A DNA stretch of 64,000 bases from Rhizobium sp. R634 (GCF_002211305.1 NZ_LOKW01000001.1:558001-622000), one strand, 5' to 3'. Shown: positions 52,204 to 61,842, numbered from the stretch's first letter. The notes: generated from the sequence alone by a model not told the origin. Numbers and translations: made by a program.

Positions 52204-53580
52204 ATGTACAGCAATTCCCTCATCGAGCTCGACCGCGCTCATCTCGTTCATCCGGTCGCCTCCTATCGCGGCCATGAAGCGCAGGGCGTGCGGGTTCTCG
52301 CCTCCGCCAAGGGCGCGACGGTCACCGATGCCTATGGCCGCCAGCTGATCGACGGTTTCGCTGGTCTCTGGTGCGTCAATGCCGGCTATGGTCACGAGTC
52401 GATCGTCGAGGCGGCGATGCGCCAGATGCGCGAACTGCCTTATGCGACGGCCTATTTCGGCCTGGGTTCGGAACCGGCCATCCGCCTTGCCGCCGAGCTT
52501 GCCGAGCGGGCGCCGGGAGATCTCAGCCACATCTATTTCACGCTCGGCGGCTCCGACGCCGTCGACAGCACGGTCCGCTTCATCCGCTACTACTGGAATG
52601 CGCGCGGAAAGCCGCAGCGCGACCAGTTCATCTCGATCGAGCACGGCTATCACGGCTCCTCGACGGTTGGTGCCGGCCTGACCGCACTGCCCGCCTTTCA
52701 TGCCGGGTTCGGCATTCCGTTCGACTGGCAGCACAAGATTCCGTCGCCCTACCCTTATCGCAACCCCGCCGGCGACGATCCGCAGGCGATCATCGCGGCA
52801 TCGCTCGCCGCGCTACGGGCCAAGGTCGAGGCGATCGGCGCGGATCGCGTCGCCGCATTCTATGCCGAGCCGATCCAGGGATCCGGCGGCGTCATCGTTC
52901 CCCCGAGCGGCTGGCTCAAGGCCATGCGCGACCTCTGCCGCGAGCTCGATATTCTGTTTGTCGCCGACGAGGTGATCACCGGCTTCGGCCGCACCGGGCC
53001 GCTCTTTGCCTGCTCGCACGAGGATGTCGTGCCCGATTTCATGACGACAGCCAAGGGGCTGACATCGGGCTATGTGCCGATGGGCGCCGTCTTCATGGCC
53101 GATCACGTCTATCAGGTGATCGCCGAGAGCGCGGGCGCTTCGGCGATCGGTCACGGCTATACCTATTCCGCCCATCCGGTCAGTGCCGCCGTGGCGCTGG
53201 AGGTGCTGAAGCTCTATGAGAACGGCCTGCTGGAGAACGGTGTCAAAGCCGGCGCCCGGCTGATGGCGGGGCTCGAAGCGTTGAGGGACCATCCTCTGGT
53301 CGGCGATGTGCGCGGACGCGGCATGCTGGCGGCAATCGAACTCGTGACCGACAAGACGGCCCGCACGCCGCTTCCCGCCGAAGCGCAGCCCGCGCGGCGC
53401 ATTTTCGACCGCGCCTGGGAAAACGGCCTGGTGATCCGCGCCTTCGCCAACGGCGTTCTCGGCTATGCCCCCCCGCTCTGCTGCACCGATGCCGATATCG
53501 ACGCGATCCTGGAACGGACCGCCAAGACGCTCGACCAGACATTGGAAGACCCCGACGTCAGGCGGGCGCTGAGGGATTGA
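52204..53580 (+). CDS. Class-III aminotransferase, putrescine/omega-amino acid:pyruvate type (458 aa)
   Basis: PLP-dependent transaminase similar to SpuC. The PLP Lys is in MTTAKGLTSGYVPMGAV, the Asp in FVADEVITGFGRTG; GLWCVNAGYGHESIVEAAMRQM and IGHGYTYSAHPVSAAVALE are typical of the putrescine:pyruvate group. The expected product is an amino-aldehyde that ALDH (45001) and SSADH (47541) could handle. GGCAGGAGA precedes the ATG. Confidence 0.88.
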   Translation: MYSNSLIELDRAHLVHPVASYRGHEAQGVRVLASAKGATVTDAYGRQLIDGFAGLWCVNAGYGHESIVEAAMRQMRELPYATAYFGLGSEPAIRLAAELAERAPGDLSHIYFTLGGSDAVDSTVRFIRYYWNARGKPQRDQFISIEHGYHGSSTVGAGLTALPAFHAGFGIPFDWQHKIPSPYPYRNPAGDDPQAIIAASLAALRAKVEAIGADRVAAFYAEPIQGSGGVIVPPSGWLKAMRDLCRELDILFVADEVITGFGRTGPLFACSHEDVVPDFMTTAKGLTSGYVPMGAVFMADHVYQVIAESAGASAIGHGYTYSAHPVSAAVALEVLKLYENGLLENGVKAGARLMAGLEALRDHPLVGDVRGRGMLAAIELVTDKTARTPLPAEAQPARRIFDRAWENGLVIRAFANGVLGYAPPLCCTDADIDAILERTAKTLDQTLEDPDVRRALRD

Positions 53581-53820
53581 ACCTCGGCCGAGGAAATACC
53601 GCGGGATGCCGATATTCAGAATTTTGTGCCGCGTCACGGCGCCTATTCGGCGCAATCCATGCGGAGAAGGTGCCAAACTCCAGATGAGCAGAAGCCAAGC
53701 GCCCCTTTAAAATAGGGGGCTCATCATAAGAACCCCGGCAAAACCGGGCCTGGGAACGAGATAGATTTTTGCGAAGCGGCCGCGGTTGAAGCGGCATGCG
53801 CCCGACACTGGGGACACGAA
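53581..53820. other. Intergenic region with several hairpins, 240 bp
   Basis: A perfect 12-bp palindrome CCTCGGCCGAGG (53582-53593) lies right after the aminotransferase stop. Further on, GCCCC...GGGGC (53701-53720) and CCCGG-CAAAA-CCGGG (53734-53748) can form hairpins. No T-run follows them. The region probably ends one transcript and starts the next; I see no gene in it. Confidence 0.4.
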
Positions 53821-54534
53821 ATGACGAAGTCTCTGCCTGAATTCAAATATATGAGTTTCGACGTCGTCGGGACCTTGATCGATTTTGAAGGCGGCCTGAA
53901 GTCCTGCCTTCAGGAGATCGCCGCCGAGGCGGGCGTGACTATCGACGGCGAGCAGGCGCTGACACTTTATCGCGCCGCCCGCTACAGCGAGGATGCGATC
54001 CTTTTCCCGGATGATCTCGTGCGCGTCTATCTCGTCATCGCGCCCGATCTCGGCCTGCCTGTCGACAAGGCCTATGGCGAGCGCCTGCGCGATTCCGCCA
54101 GGACATGGAAGGCATTTCCCGACAGCGCAGCCGCCATGGCGCGGCTTGCCCGCGACTACCGGCTCATCGCCATGACCAATGCCCGCCGCTGGGCCTTCGA
54201 CCATTTCTCCGACGCGCTCGGCAATCCGTTCCATGCCGCTTTCACGGCCGACGATACCGGCACGGAAAAGCCGGATCCGGCTTTCTTCGAGAGCGTTTTC
54301 GATTTCGTGGCCGGCGAGGGCGCGTCCAAAAGCGATATTCTGCACGTGGCCCAGAGCCAATATCATGACATCGGCATCTCGCGTGCGCTCGGCATGACCA
54401 ATTGCTGGATCGAGCGCCGCCTTGCGCAGAAGGGATATGGCGGCACCATCGAGCCGGCCGAATTCACCGAGCCCGACTACCACTTCACCTCGATGGCGGG
54501 GCTCGCCGAAGCGGTGGCCGCAGCGCGGAATTGA
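53821..54534 (+). CDS. HAD-superfamily protein, haloacid dehalogenase-like (237 aa)
   Basis: Third HAD in the window. Nucleophile Asp is in MSFDVVGTLIDF, motif II Thr in IAMTNARRW, motif III Lys in GTEKPDPAFF, and the acidic end motif is HDIGIS. The second Asp of classic phosphatases (DxD) is Val here, as in dehalogenase-type members. It precedes a peptide-type ABC transporter operon by 75 bp and follows an aminotransferase. The reaction is unknown. Confidence 0.83.
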   Translation: MTKSLPEFKYMSFDVVGTLIDFEGGLKSCLQEIAAEAGVTIDGEQALTLYRAARYSEDAILFPDDLVRVYLVIAPDLGLPVDKAYGERLRDSARTWKAFPDSAAAMARLARDYRLIAMTNARRWAFDHFSDALGNPFHAAFTADDTGTEKPDPAFFESVFDFVAGEGASKSDILHVAQSQYHDIGISRALGMTNCWIERRLAQKGYGGTIEPAEFTEPDYHFTSMAGLAEAVAAARN

Positions 54535-54609
54535 TCTCGAAGCAATGCAACCTCGGGCCAAGCTCGCAAAGATGGGCAGCCCCCAACCGGACGACAAAAG
54601 GGGAATGAC

Positions 54610-56220
54610 ATGAGCGATAAAATCAACAACTGGACCGCGTCGGACGACGCAATGATCGAAAACGCCATCCGCCGTGGCGCGACCCGGCGCGAACTTCTGC
54701 AGCTGATGCTGGCCGGCGGCGTCGCCATGTCGGCGGGCGGCCTCATCCTCGGCCGCGCCTCGCAGGCGGTCGCCGCCACGCCCGTGGCCGGCGGCACGCT
54801 CAAGGCGGCCGGCTGGTCGTCCTCGACGGCCGACACGCTCGACCCGGCGAAGGCTTCGCTTTCGACCGACTATGTGCGCTGCTGCTCCTTCTACAACCGC
54901 CTGACCTTCCTCGATAAGACGGGCACGCCGCAGATGGAGCTTGCCGAGGCGATCGAATCCAAGGATGCGAAAGTCTGGACCGTCAAGCTGCGCAGCGGCG
55001 TGACCTTCCATGACGGCAAGCCGCTGACGGCTGATGACGTCGTCTTCTCGCTGAAGCGTCATCTCGATCCGGCAGTCGGCTCCAAGGTCGCCAAGATCGC
55101 GGCGCAGATATCAGGCGTAAAGGCCGTGGACAAGCAGACCGCGGAGATCACGCTCGCCAATCCGAACGCCGACTTGCCGACGATCCTGTCGATGCACCAC
55201 TTCATGATCGTCGCCGACGGCACCACCGATTTTTCCAAGGCCAACGGCACCGGCGCCTTCGTCAAGGAGGTTTTCGAGCCCGGCGTGCGCTCGGTCGGCA
55301 TCAAGAACAAGAACTACTGGAAATCCGGCCCGAACGTCGATTCCTTCGAATATTTCGCGATCAGCGACGACAATGCCCGCGTCAATGCGCTGCTATCCGG
55401 CGACATCCACCTCGCCGCCTCGATCAATCCGCGCTCGATGCGCCTGATCGAGAGCCAGGGCGCTGGTTTCGTGCTGTCGAAGACGACCTCCGGCAACTAT
55501 ACCAACCTCAATATCCGCCTCGATATGGAGCCCGGCAGCAAGCAGGCCTTCATCGAAGGCATGAAGTATCTCGTCAACCGCGAGCAGATCGTCAAATCGG
55601 CGCTGCGCGGCCTCGGCGAGGTCGGCAACGATCAGCCGGTTTCTCCGGTGAATTTCTATCGCGATGCCAGCCTCAAGCCGAAATCCTTCGATCCCGACAA
55701 GGCGAAGTCTCTCTTTCAGAAGGCCGGCGTGCTCGGGCAGTCGATCCCGATCATCGCTTCGGAAGCGGCCAACTCCTCGATCGACATGGCCATGATCATC
55801 CAGGCCGCAGGCGCCGAGATCGGCATGAAGCTCGACGTCCAGCGCGTTCCCTCGGACGGTTACTGGGACAATTACTGGCTCAAGGCGCCGGTTCATTTCG
55901 GCAACATCAATCCGCGCCCGACACCCGACATTCTGTTTTCGCTGCTCTACGCATCGGACGCGCCTTGGAACGAAAGCCAGTACAAGTCCGAGAAATTCGA
56001 CAAGATGCTGGTGGAAGCGCGCGGCCTGCTCGACCAGGAGAAGCGCAAGACCATCTACGACGAGATGCAGGGCATGGTCGCCGAACAGGCCGGCACCATC
56101 ATTCCGGCCTATATCTCCAACGTCGACGCGACCTCCGCCAAGCTCAAGGGCCTGGAACCCAATCCGCTCGGCGGCCAGATGGGCTATGCCTTCGCGGAAT
56201 ATGTCTGGCTCGAAGCCTGA
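54610..56220 (+). CDS. Peptide/nickel-type ABC transporter substrate-binding protein, SBP_bac_5 (536 aa)
   Basis: Periplasmic receptor of the Dpp/Opp class. The N-terminus has a twin-arginine-like signal (GATRRELLQLMLAGGVAMSAGG, RR at 22-23 region), suggesting Tat export. Then typical elements: GTLKAAGWSSSTADTLDPA, DGKPLTADDVVFSLKRH. AGGGGAATG precedes the ATG. The ligand may be a dipeptide, opine or amine conjugate; no specificity can be read. A hairpin follows before the permease genes. Confidence 0.88.
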   Translation: MSDKINNWTASDDAMIENAIRRGATRRELLQLMLAGGVAMSAGGLILGRASQAVAATPVAGGTLKAAGWSSSTADTLDPAKASLSTDYVRCCSFYNRLTFLDKTGTPQMELAEAIESKDAKVWTVKLRSGVTFHDGKPLTADDVVFSLKRHLDPAVGSKVAKIAAQISGVKAVDKQTAEITLANPNADLPTILSMHHFMIVADGTTDFSKANGTGAFVKEVFEPGVRSVGIKNKNYWKSGPNVDSFEYFAISDDNARVNALLSGDIHLAASINPRSMRLIESQGAGFVLSKTTSGNYTNLNIRLDMEPGSKQAFIEGMKYLVNREQIVKSALRGLGEVGNDQPVSPVNFYRDASLKPKSFDPDKAKSLFQKAGVLGQSIPIIASEAANSSIDMAMIIQAAGAEIGMKLDVQRVPSDGYWDNYWLKAPVHFGNINPRPTPDILFSLLYASDAPWNESQYKSEKFDKMLVEARGLLDQEKRKTIYDEMQGMVAEQAGTIIPAYISNVDATSAKLKGLEPNPLGGQMGYAFAEYVWLEA

Positions 56221-56231
56221 GGAGGCAGATG

Positions 56232-56256
56232 GCCGGGGACGGAAATTGTCCCCGGC
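56232..56256 (+). terminator. Stem-loop between binding-protein and permease genes
   Basis: GCCGGGGAC-GGAAATT-GTCCCCGGC is a perfect 9-bp stem with a 7-base loop and no T-run. Such hairpins often stabilise the abundant binding-protein mRNA and reduce read-through into permease genes. Confidence 0.6.
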
Positions 56257-56309
56257 ATGCCTTCCCGATTGCGTTATAATCTCAGCAGAATGCCGAAGGG
56301 AGCGCGCGC

Positions 56310-57260
56310 ATGAACAAAGAGGTGCTGTCCCTCATATCGAGCCGGCTGCTCGTTGCCCTGGTCACACTGGTGATCGTCTCCTTTGCCGTGTTTTTCGCCA
56401 CGACGATGCTGCCCGGCGATACGGCGACTATCCTGCTCGGGCAGGCGGCGACGCCGGAAGCCGTCGAAGGCCTTCGCAAGGCCATGCATCTGGACGAGCC
56501 GGCCTTCCTGCGTTTCCTTCACTGGCTCTCCGGCCTGCTCGCAGGCGATCTCGGCACGTCCTATGCCAATGACATGCCGATCAGCCAGCTGATCGGTGGC
56601 CGCTTCGCCAATACAATGAAGCTTGCCGGCGTCACCGCGCTGTTTTCCGTGCCGATCGCGCTGACGCTCGGCATTACCGCGGCGATGCTGCGCGGCTCGA
56701 TCTACGACCGTGCCGTCACCATCCTGACGATCGGCGTGATATCGGTGCCGGAGTTCATGGTCGCGACCTCGGCGGTGCTGATCTTTGCCGTCTATCTCAA
56801 ATGGCTGCCGGCACTTTCGCTCGCCAATGAAGTCCACACCTTTGCCGACATGCTGCGCGTTTACGCCATGCCTGTCATCACGCTGACCTTCGTCGTATCA
56901 GCGCAGATGATCCGCATGACGCGCGCCGCGGTCGTGGAAACGCTGAGCACGCCCTATGTCGAGATGGCGCTTCTGAAAGGCGCGTCGCGCACCCGCATCG
57001 TGCTCAGGCATGCGCTTCCCAATGCGCTCGGCCCGATCGTCAACGCGATTGCGCTGTCGCTCTCCTATCTGCTTGGCGGGGTGATCATCGTCGAGACCAT
57101 CTTCAACTATCCCGGCATCGCGAAACTGATGGTCGATGCGGTCGCCACACGCGACCTGCCGCTGATCCAGAGCTGCGCAATGATCTTCTGCCTTGGCTAC
57201 CTGATCCTCATCACGCTTGCCGACATTGTCGCCATTCTTTCCAATCCGAGGCTGCGATGA
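56310..57260 (+). CDS. Dpp/Opp-type ABC transporter permease, DppB-like (316 aa)
   Basis: Six-helix inner-membrane permease. The EAA loop region ALLKGASRTRIVLRHALPNALGPIVNAI is typical of the DppB class. GAAGGGAG precedes the ATG. Its stop overlaps the dppC-like ATG by four bases. Confidence 0.92.
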   Translation: MNKEVLSLISSRLLVALVTLVIVSFAVFFATTMLPGDTATILLGQAATPEAVEGLRKAMHLDEPAFLRFLHWLSGLLAGDLGTSYANDMPISQLIGGRFANTMKLAGVTALFSVPIALTLGITAAMLRGSIYDRAVTILTIGVISVPEFMVATSAVLIFAVYLKWLPALSLANEVHTFADMLRVYAMPVITLTFVVSAQMIRMTRAAVVETLSTPYVEMALLKGASRTRIVLRHALPNALGPIVNAIALSLSYLLGGVIIVETIFNYPGIAKLMVDAVATRDLPLIQSCAMIFCLGYLILITLADIVAILSNPRLR

Positions 57261-58111
57261 CATCCCATATCGAACAACGGCCCGCCGTGACGCGCCGGCT
57301 CGGCTATCGCTTCAATCTCGTCGGCCTCCTGGGGCTTGCCGTCATCCTGTTCTGGGCCTTCATCGCGATCTTCGCGCATTTGCTCATCCCCTACCCGGTC
57401 GGCGAGATCGTCGATACCGATTATTTCGGGCCGATGTCCCAGCAGTTCTGGATGGGGTCTGACTATCTCGGCCGCGATGTCTTCTCTCGTATCCTGATGG
57501 GCGCGCGCTATACGGTCGGCATCTCGCTGGCGGCGGTGACGATCGCCTGCTTCAGCGGCGTCGTGCTCGGCATGATCGCGGCCGTCGCCGGCGGCTGGCT
57601 CGATACGCTGCTCTCCCGCTTTCTCGATGCCTTGAATTCCATTCCGAGCAAGCTCTTCGGCTTGGTCGTGGTTGCAGCCGTCGGGTCGTCGATCCCGGTG
57701 CTGATCCTGACGCTTTCGGTGATCTACATCCCGGGCTCCTACCGTTTCGCCCGGGCGCTCGCCGTCAACGTCAATTCCATGGACTTCATCACCGTCGCCC
57801 GTATCCGCGGCGAAAGCACCCTTTATCTGATCCGCTCGGAAATCCTGCCGAATATCGTCGGTCCCGTGCTTGCCGATCTCGGGCTCCGCTTCGTGTTCAT
57901 CGTTCTCCTGCTCTCCGGCCTTTCCTTCCTCGGGCTCGGCGTGCAGCCACCCTATGCGGACTGGGGCGCGCTGGTGCGTGAGAACATCGGCGGTCTGCCT
58001 TTCGGGGCTCCTGCCGTCATGTTCCCATCGCTTGCGATCGCCAGCCTCACGATCAGCGTGAACCTGTTGATCGACAACCTGCCGCAGAAAATCCGCGATC
58101 GGAGCGAGTGA
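57257..58111 (+). CDS. Dpp/Opp-type ABC transporter permease, DppC-like (284 aa)
   Basis: Partner permease with the N-terminal DppC helix (GLLGLAVILFWAFIAIFAHLL), GSDYLGRDVFSRILMGARYT and the EAA loop ARIRGESTLYLIRSEILPNIVGPV. Overlaps both neighbours by ATGA, giving strict coupling. Confidence 0.92.
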   Translation: MTSHIEQRPAVTRRLGYRFNLVGLLGLAVILFWAFIAIFAHLLIPYPVGEIVDTDYFGPMSQQFWMGSDYLGRDVFSRILMGARYTVGISLAAVTIACFSGVVLGMIAAVAGGWLDTLLSRFLDALNSIPSKLFGLVVVAAVGSSIPVLILTLSVIYIPGSYRFARALAVNVNSMDFITVARIRGESTLYLIRSEILPNIVGPVLADLGLRFVFIVLLLSGLSFLGLGVQPPYADWGALVRENIGGLPFGAPAVMFPSLAIASLTISVNLLIDNLPQKIRDRSE

Positions 58112-59766
58112 TGACCAATCTCGTCGAAATCCGCGACCTCCGGGTCGAAGCCACCACCGATTCCGGCCGGCGCGTCGAAATCATCCGGGGCGTCAGCCTC
58201 GACATATCGGAAGGCGAGATCGTCGCCCTGATCGGCGAAAGCGGCTCGGGCAAGACGACGATCGCGCTCACCCTGATGGGACATTCGCGGCCGGGCTGTC
58301 GCATTTCAGGCGGCAGCGTCTCGCTTGCCGGCAAGGACATGGTCAAGCTCGGCGAAAAGCAGCGCGCCAGGCTGCGCGGCACCGAAGTGGCCTATGTGCC
58401 GCAATCGGCTGCCGCCGCCTTCAATCCCGCCATATCGATCATGGATCAGGTGATCGAAGTCACCCGTATCCACGGGCTGATGTCCACGGACGAGGCAAGG
58501 AGCCGTGCGGTCGAGCTTTTCCGGGCACTTTCGCTGCCCGAGCCTGAGATCATCGGCAGCCGTTATCCCCACCAGGTTTCCGGTGGCCAGCTGCAGCGCC
58601 TGTCGGCGGCGATGGCACTGATCGGTAATCCGAAGCTGATGATATTCGACGAGCCGACGACGGCGCTCGACGTGACGACGCAGATCGAAGTGCTGCGCGC
58701 CTTCAAGTCGGCGATGAAAGCGGGCGGCATATCGGGCGTCTACGTTTCGCATGACCTTGCGGTCGTCGCCCAGATCGCCGACCGGATCGTCGTGCTGAAG
58801 GGCGGCGAGGTCCAGGAGACCGGCACGACGGAAGAAATCCTGACCGCGGCAAAACATCCCTATACGCGCGAGCTGCTCGCCGCCTTCGAGCCGAAGGCGC
58901 GCAATCCGGAAGCCGATATCGAGGCCGTGCCGGCGCCGCTGCTGACCATCCAGGACGTCGTTGCCGGTTACGGCCAGCGCCAGGCCGATGGCCTGCCTCT
59001 GGTACGCGCCGTCGAGAATGTCAGTCTCAAGGTCGAGAAGGGACGCAACCTCGGCATTATCGGCGAATCCGGCTGCGGCAAGTCGACCCTTGCCCGCACC
59101 ATTGCCGGTATCTTGCCGGCCGCCTTCGGCAAGATCGTCTTCGACGGCAAGGAGCTCGGCCACAGCGCCCGCGAGCGCTCGCGCGACCAGCTGCGCGAGA
59201 TGCAGATCGTCTTCCAATATGCCGATACGGCGCTCAACCCGGCAAAATCCGTCGAGGACATCCTCGACCGGCCGCTTGTCTTCTACCACGCCATGCCCGC
59301 CAAGGCGCGCAGCGCCCGCATCGACGAATTGATGGACATGGTCCGCCTGCCGCGCAGCCTGCGCCATCGCCGGCCGGCAGAGCTTTCCGGCGGACAGAAG
59401 CAGCGCGTGAATTTCGCCCGGGCGCTTGCCGCCGATCCGAAGCTGATCCTCTGCGACGAGATCACCTCGGCGCTCGATACGGTGGTCGCAGCCGCGGTGA
59501 TCGATCTCCTCAAGGAGCTGCAGCGGGAGCTCGGCCTCTCCTACATCTTCATCAGCCACGACCTCTCCGTCGTGGAAGCGATCTGCGACGAGATCGTCGT
59601 CATGTATGGCGGCAGGAAGGTCGAGGAAATCACGCCGGAAAAGATCAAGACGGCGCAGCATCCCTACTCCCAGCTGCTCTTCTCCTCGGTGCCGAAGCTC
59701 GATCCCGCCTGGCTCGACGGGCTGACGCAGGATCCGGAACTGGTGCGCGCCTATAGCAGGAGTTAG
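58108..59766 (+). CDS. Fused DppD-DppF-type ABC ATPase with two nucleotide-binding domains (552 aa)
   Basis: Both ATPases of the importer are in one chain. Domain 1 (about 1-265): Walker A GESGSGKTT, signature VSGGQLQRL, Walker B LMIFDEPTTALD. Domain 2 (about 285-550): GESGCGKST, LSGGQKQRV, LILCDEITSALD. The fusion is common in rhizobial importers of this class. It ends the operon and is convergent with the Lrp gene. Confidence 0.92.
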   Translation: MMTNLVEIRDLRVEATTDSGRRVEIIRGVSLDISEGEIVALIGESGSGKTTIALTLMGHSRPGCRISGGSVSLAGKDMVKLGEKQRARLRGTEVAYVPQSAAAAFNPAISIMDQVIEVTRIHGLMSTDEARSRAVELFRALSLPEPEIIGSRYPHQVSGGQLQRLSAAMALIGNPKLMIFDEPTTALDVTTQIEVLRAFKSAMKAGGISGVYVSHDLAVVAQIADRIVVLKGGEVQETGTTEEILTAAKHPYTRELLAAFEPKARNPEADIEAVPAPLLTIQDVVAGYGQRQADGLPLVRAVENVSLKVEKGRNLGIIGESGCGKSTLARTIAGILPAAFGKIVFDGKELGHSARERSRDQLREMQIVFQYADTALNPAKSVEDILDRPLVFYHAMPAKARSARIDELMDMVRLPRSLRHRRPAELSGGQKQRVNFARALAADPKLILCDEITSALDTVVAAAVIDLLKELQRELGLSYIFISHDLSVVEAICDEIVVMYGGRKVEEITPEKIKTAQHPYSQLLFSSVPKLDPAWLDGLTQDPELVRAYSRS

Positions 59767-59804
59767 CGCACAGACCTTCAGAGGCGGTGTAGTGGCCCTA
59801 TTTC

Positions 59805-60281
59805 CTAGAGCGGAAACAGGCTCGTCAGCGGCATATGTGCTCTGACGATCGGCGATTTCAGGACGACGAAACTGAAATATTTGTCGATGCCGACATCCAT
59901 GTCGGTGAGGCGCTCCATGATCGTCTGGTATTCGCCGATCCCCGAGGTGACGAATTTGACGAGGTAGTCGTAGCCGCCGGAAACGAGATGGCATTCGATG
60001 ACCTGCTCGACCTTCTCGATCGCCGCCAGGAAGCGGGCGAAATCGATCTGGCGGTGGTTCTTCAAGGTGATCTCCGTGAAGACAGTGAGGGTCTGGCCGA
60101 GCTTGCCGACATTGATCTGGGCCGAGTAACCTTCGATATATCCCTCCGCCTGCAGCTTTTTCACGCGCATCAGGCAGGGGCTCGGAGAAAGGGCGACGAG
60201 ATCGGCCAGTTCCACATTGGTGATGCGCCCGTTCTTCTGCAATTCGTGGAGGATCTTGACGTCGATACGATCGAGTTTCAC
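59805..60281 (-). CDS. Lrp/AsnC-family regulator (158 aa)
   Basis: Amino-acid-responsive regulator. An N-terminal HTH (RIDVKILHELQKNGRITNVELADLVALSPSPCLMRVKKL) is followed by the RAM ligand domain (about 65-145, VIECHLVSGGYDYLVKFV). The start is GTG at 60281 with AAAAGGTG upstream. It is divergent from the FAD oxidoreductase at 60517 across a region with two long inverted repeats, so that gene is the likely target, with an amino acid as effector. Confidence 0.88.
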   Translation of the reverse strand: MKLDRIDVKILHELQKNGRITNVELADLVALSPSPCLMRVKKLQAEGYIEGYSAQINVGKLGQTLTVFTEITLKNHRQIDFARFLAAIEKVEQVIECHLVSGGYDYLVKFVTSGIGEYQTIMERLTDMDVGIDKYFSFVVLKSPIVRAHMPLTSLFPL

Positions 60282-60316
60282 GAAGCACCTTTTCGGGTTA
60301 TGGCCGATACAGGATG

Positions 60317-60334
60317 CGGCAGATTATGCTGCCG
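60317..60334. promoter_or_regulatory. Inverted repeat near the Lrp gene start
   Basis: CGGCAG-ATTATG-CTGCCG, 6-bp arms with a 6-base spacer, 36 bp upstream of the lrp start. The size fits an Lrp/AsnC dimer site; assignment is tentative. Confidence 0.35.
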
Positions 60335-60393
60335 GTTTCCCTTGATCGAAGGTAACACATTGCACCTGCCTGTCTATTTCGTTTTGCGAGCAT

Positions 60394-60425
60394 GCGCGAA
60401 GCACAACTGTCTGCCCGCTTCGCGC
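60394..60425. promoter_or_regulatory. Nine-bp inverted repeat in the lrp-oxidoreductase gap
   Basis: GCGCGAAGC (60394-60402) and GCTTCGCGC (60417-60425) are perfect complements separated by 14 bases, in the divergent promoter region. It may be an operator or a transcript hairpin. Confidence 0.4.
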
Positions 60426-60516
60426 AAGACGGCATGTTCTGCTGCCGGCCGGCCGAACTCCAGCAACGCCTTACCGGCGAATCCCGCTAGATTACGCCGC
60501 AAACGGAGAATACCCC

Positions 60517-61842
60517 ATGCCGGCGCCGCTGAAACTCGTTGAAACGCCCCTGAAGCTTCCCGCCGCTGCCGATGCCGTGGTGATCGGAGGCGGCATCATC
60601 GGCGTGTTTACGGCCTATTATCTGGCGCTGCGCGGCATGAAGGTGGTTCTCGTCGAGAAGGGCCGGATCGGCGCGGAACAATCGAGCCGGAACTGGGGCT
60701 GGTGCCGCCAGCAGAACCGCGATGCGCGGGAGCTGCCGATGGCGACGAAGAGCCTCGATCTCTGGGAGCGTTTCGCAGCGGTGTCAGGCGAGGATACCGG
60801 TTTTCGCCGCTGCGGGCTTTTCTATCTGAGCGACAGCGATGAGGAACTGGCCGGCTGGGCGCGCTGGCGCGATTTTGCCCGCACTGCCGGCGTCACCACG
60901 CATATGCTCGACGGCGCTCAGGCGACGGAGCGCGGCCGCGCGACAGGCAAGCCGTGGAAGGGCGGCGTCTTCTCGCCGACGGACGGGACGGCTGATCCGG
61001 CCAATGCGGCTCCGGCCGTGGCGCGGGCGATCCTGAAGCTCGGCGGCACGATCCGCCAGTCTTGCGCCGCCCGCGGCATCGAGACCGAAGGCGGCCGCCT
61101 TTCCGCCGTCGTGACCGAACACGGCACCATTCGCACCAAGGTCGCAGTTCTTGCCGGCGGCGCCTGGGCCTCGTCCTTCTGCCATCAGCTCGGCATCCGT
61201 TTCCCGCAGGCCTCGATCCGCTCCTCGATCCTTTCGGTGTCATCCCCTGTCGGGGTGCTGCCGGATGCGCTGCATACATCGGCCGTTTCCGCGACGCGCC
61301 GCAGTGACGGCGGTTATACGCTGGCCATCAGCGGCGGCGGGCGCGTCGATCCGACGCCGCAGCAATTCCGGTACGCCCAGCAATTTCTGCCGATGTTCAT
61401 CCGGCGCTGGCGCAGCCTTGCGCCCGGCGGATTGGAAGGCGTGAGATCGGGCCACGAAACCTTGCGGCGCTGGCGGTTGGACGCGCCGACGCCGATGGAG
61501 CGGATGCGCATCCTCGATCCGAAGGTCGATCAGCCGACGATCCGGCGCACCCATGCGCGGGCGCTCGAACTGCTGCCTGCCTTGCGCGATACGAAGATTA
61601 CCGCCGCCTGGGCCGGTTATGTCGACAGCACGCCGGATGGCGTGCCCGGCATCGGCGAAATCACATCGATTCCGGGCTTCATCCTGGCCGCCGGCTTCAG
61701 CGGCCATGGCTTCGGTATCGGCCCCGGCGCCGGCCATCTGATCGCCGATATGATCAGCGGCGATACGCCGATCGTCGATCCCAAGCCTTATCACCCCGAA
61801 CGTTTCAAGCGATCGGCCTGGGGCAAAGTCGCCGATTTCTAG
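60517..61842 (+). CDS. FAD-dependent oxidoreductase, D-amino-acid dehydrogenase/sarcosine oxidase type (441 aa)
   Basis: DAO-family flavoenzyme. The dinucleotide-binding motif is AVVIGGGIIGVFTAYYLALRG (about 20-40), and the motif EQSSRNWGWCRQQ is typical of a rhizobial subgroup. The C-terminal AGFSGHGFGIGPGAG places the FAD-binding end. The substrate is probably a D-amino acid, an N-methyl amino acid or an opine-like secondary amine. ACGGAGA precedes the ATG. Divergent Lrp gene supports amino-acid control. Confidence 0.87.
   Translation: MPAPLKLVETPLKLPAAADAVVIGGGIIGVFTAYYLALRGMKVVLVEKGRIGAEQSSRNWGWCRQQNRDARELPMATKSLDLWERFAAVSGEDTGFRRCGLFYLSDSDEELAGWARWRDFARTAGVTTHMLDGAQATERGRATGKPWKGGVFSPTDGTADPANAAPAVARAILKLGGTIRQSCAARGIETEGGRLSAVVTEHGTIRTKVAVLAGGAWASSFCHQLGIRFPQASIRSSILSVSSPVGVLPDALHTSAVSATRRSDGGYTLAISGGGRVDPTPQQFRYAQQFLPMFIRRWRSLAPGGLEGVRSGHETLRRWRLDAPTPMERMRILDPKVDQPTIRRTHARALELLPALRDTKITAAWAGYVDSTPDGVPGIGEITSIPGFILAAGFSGHGFGIGPGAGHLIADMISGDTPIVDPKPYHPERFKRSAWGKVADF

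Noticed and set aside
58306-60288. A 660-codon open frame on the minus strand
   Set aside because: It covers the fused ABC ATPase and part of lrp in the wrong frame. Both real genes have full motif sets.
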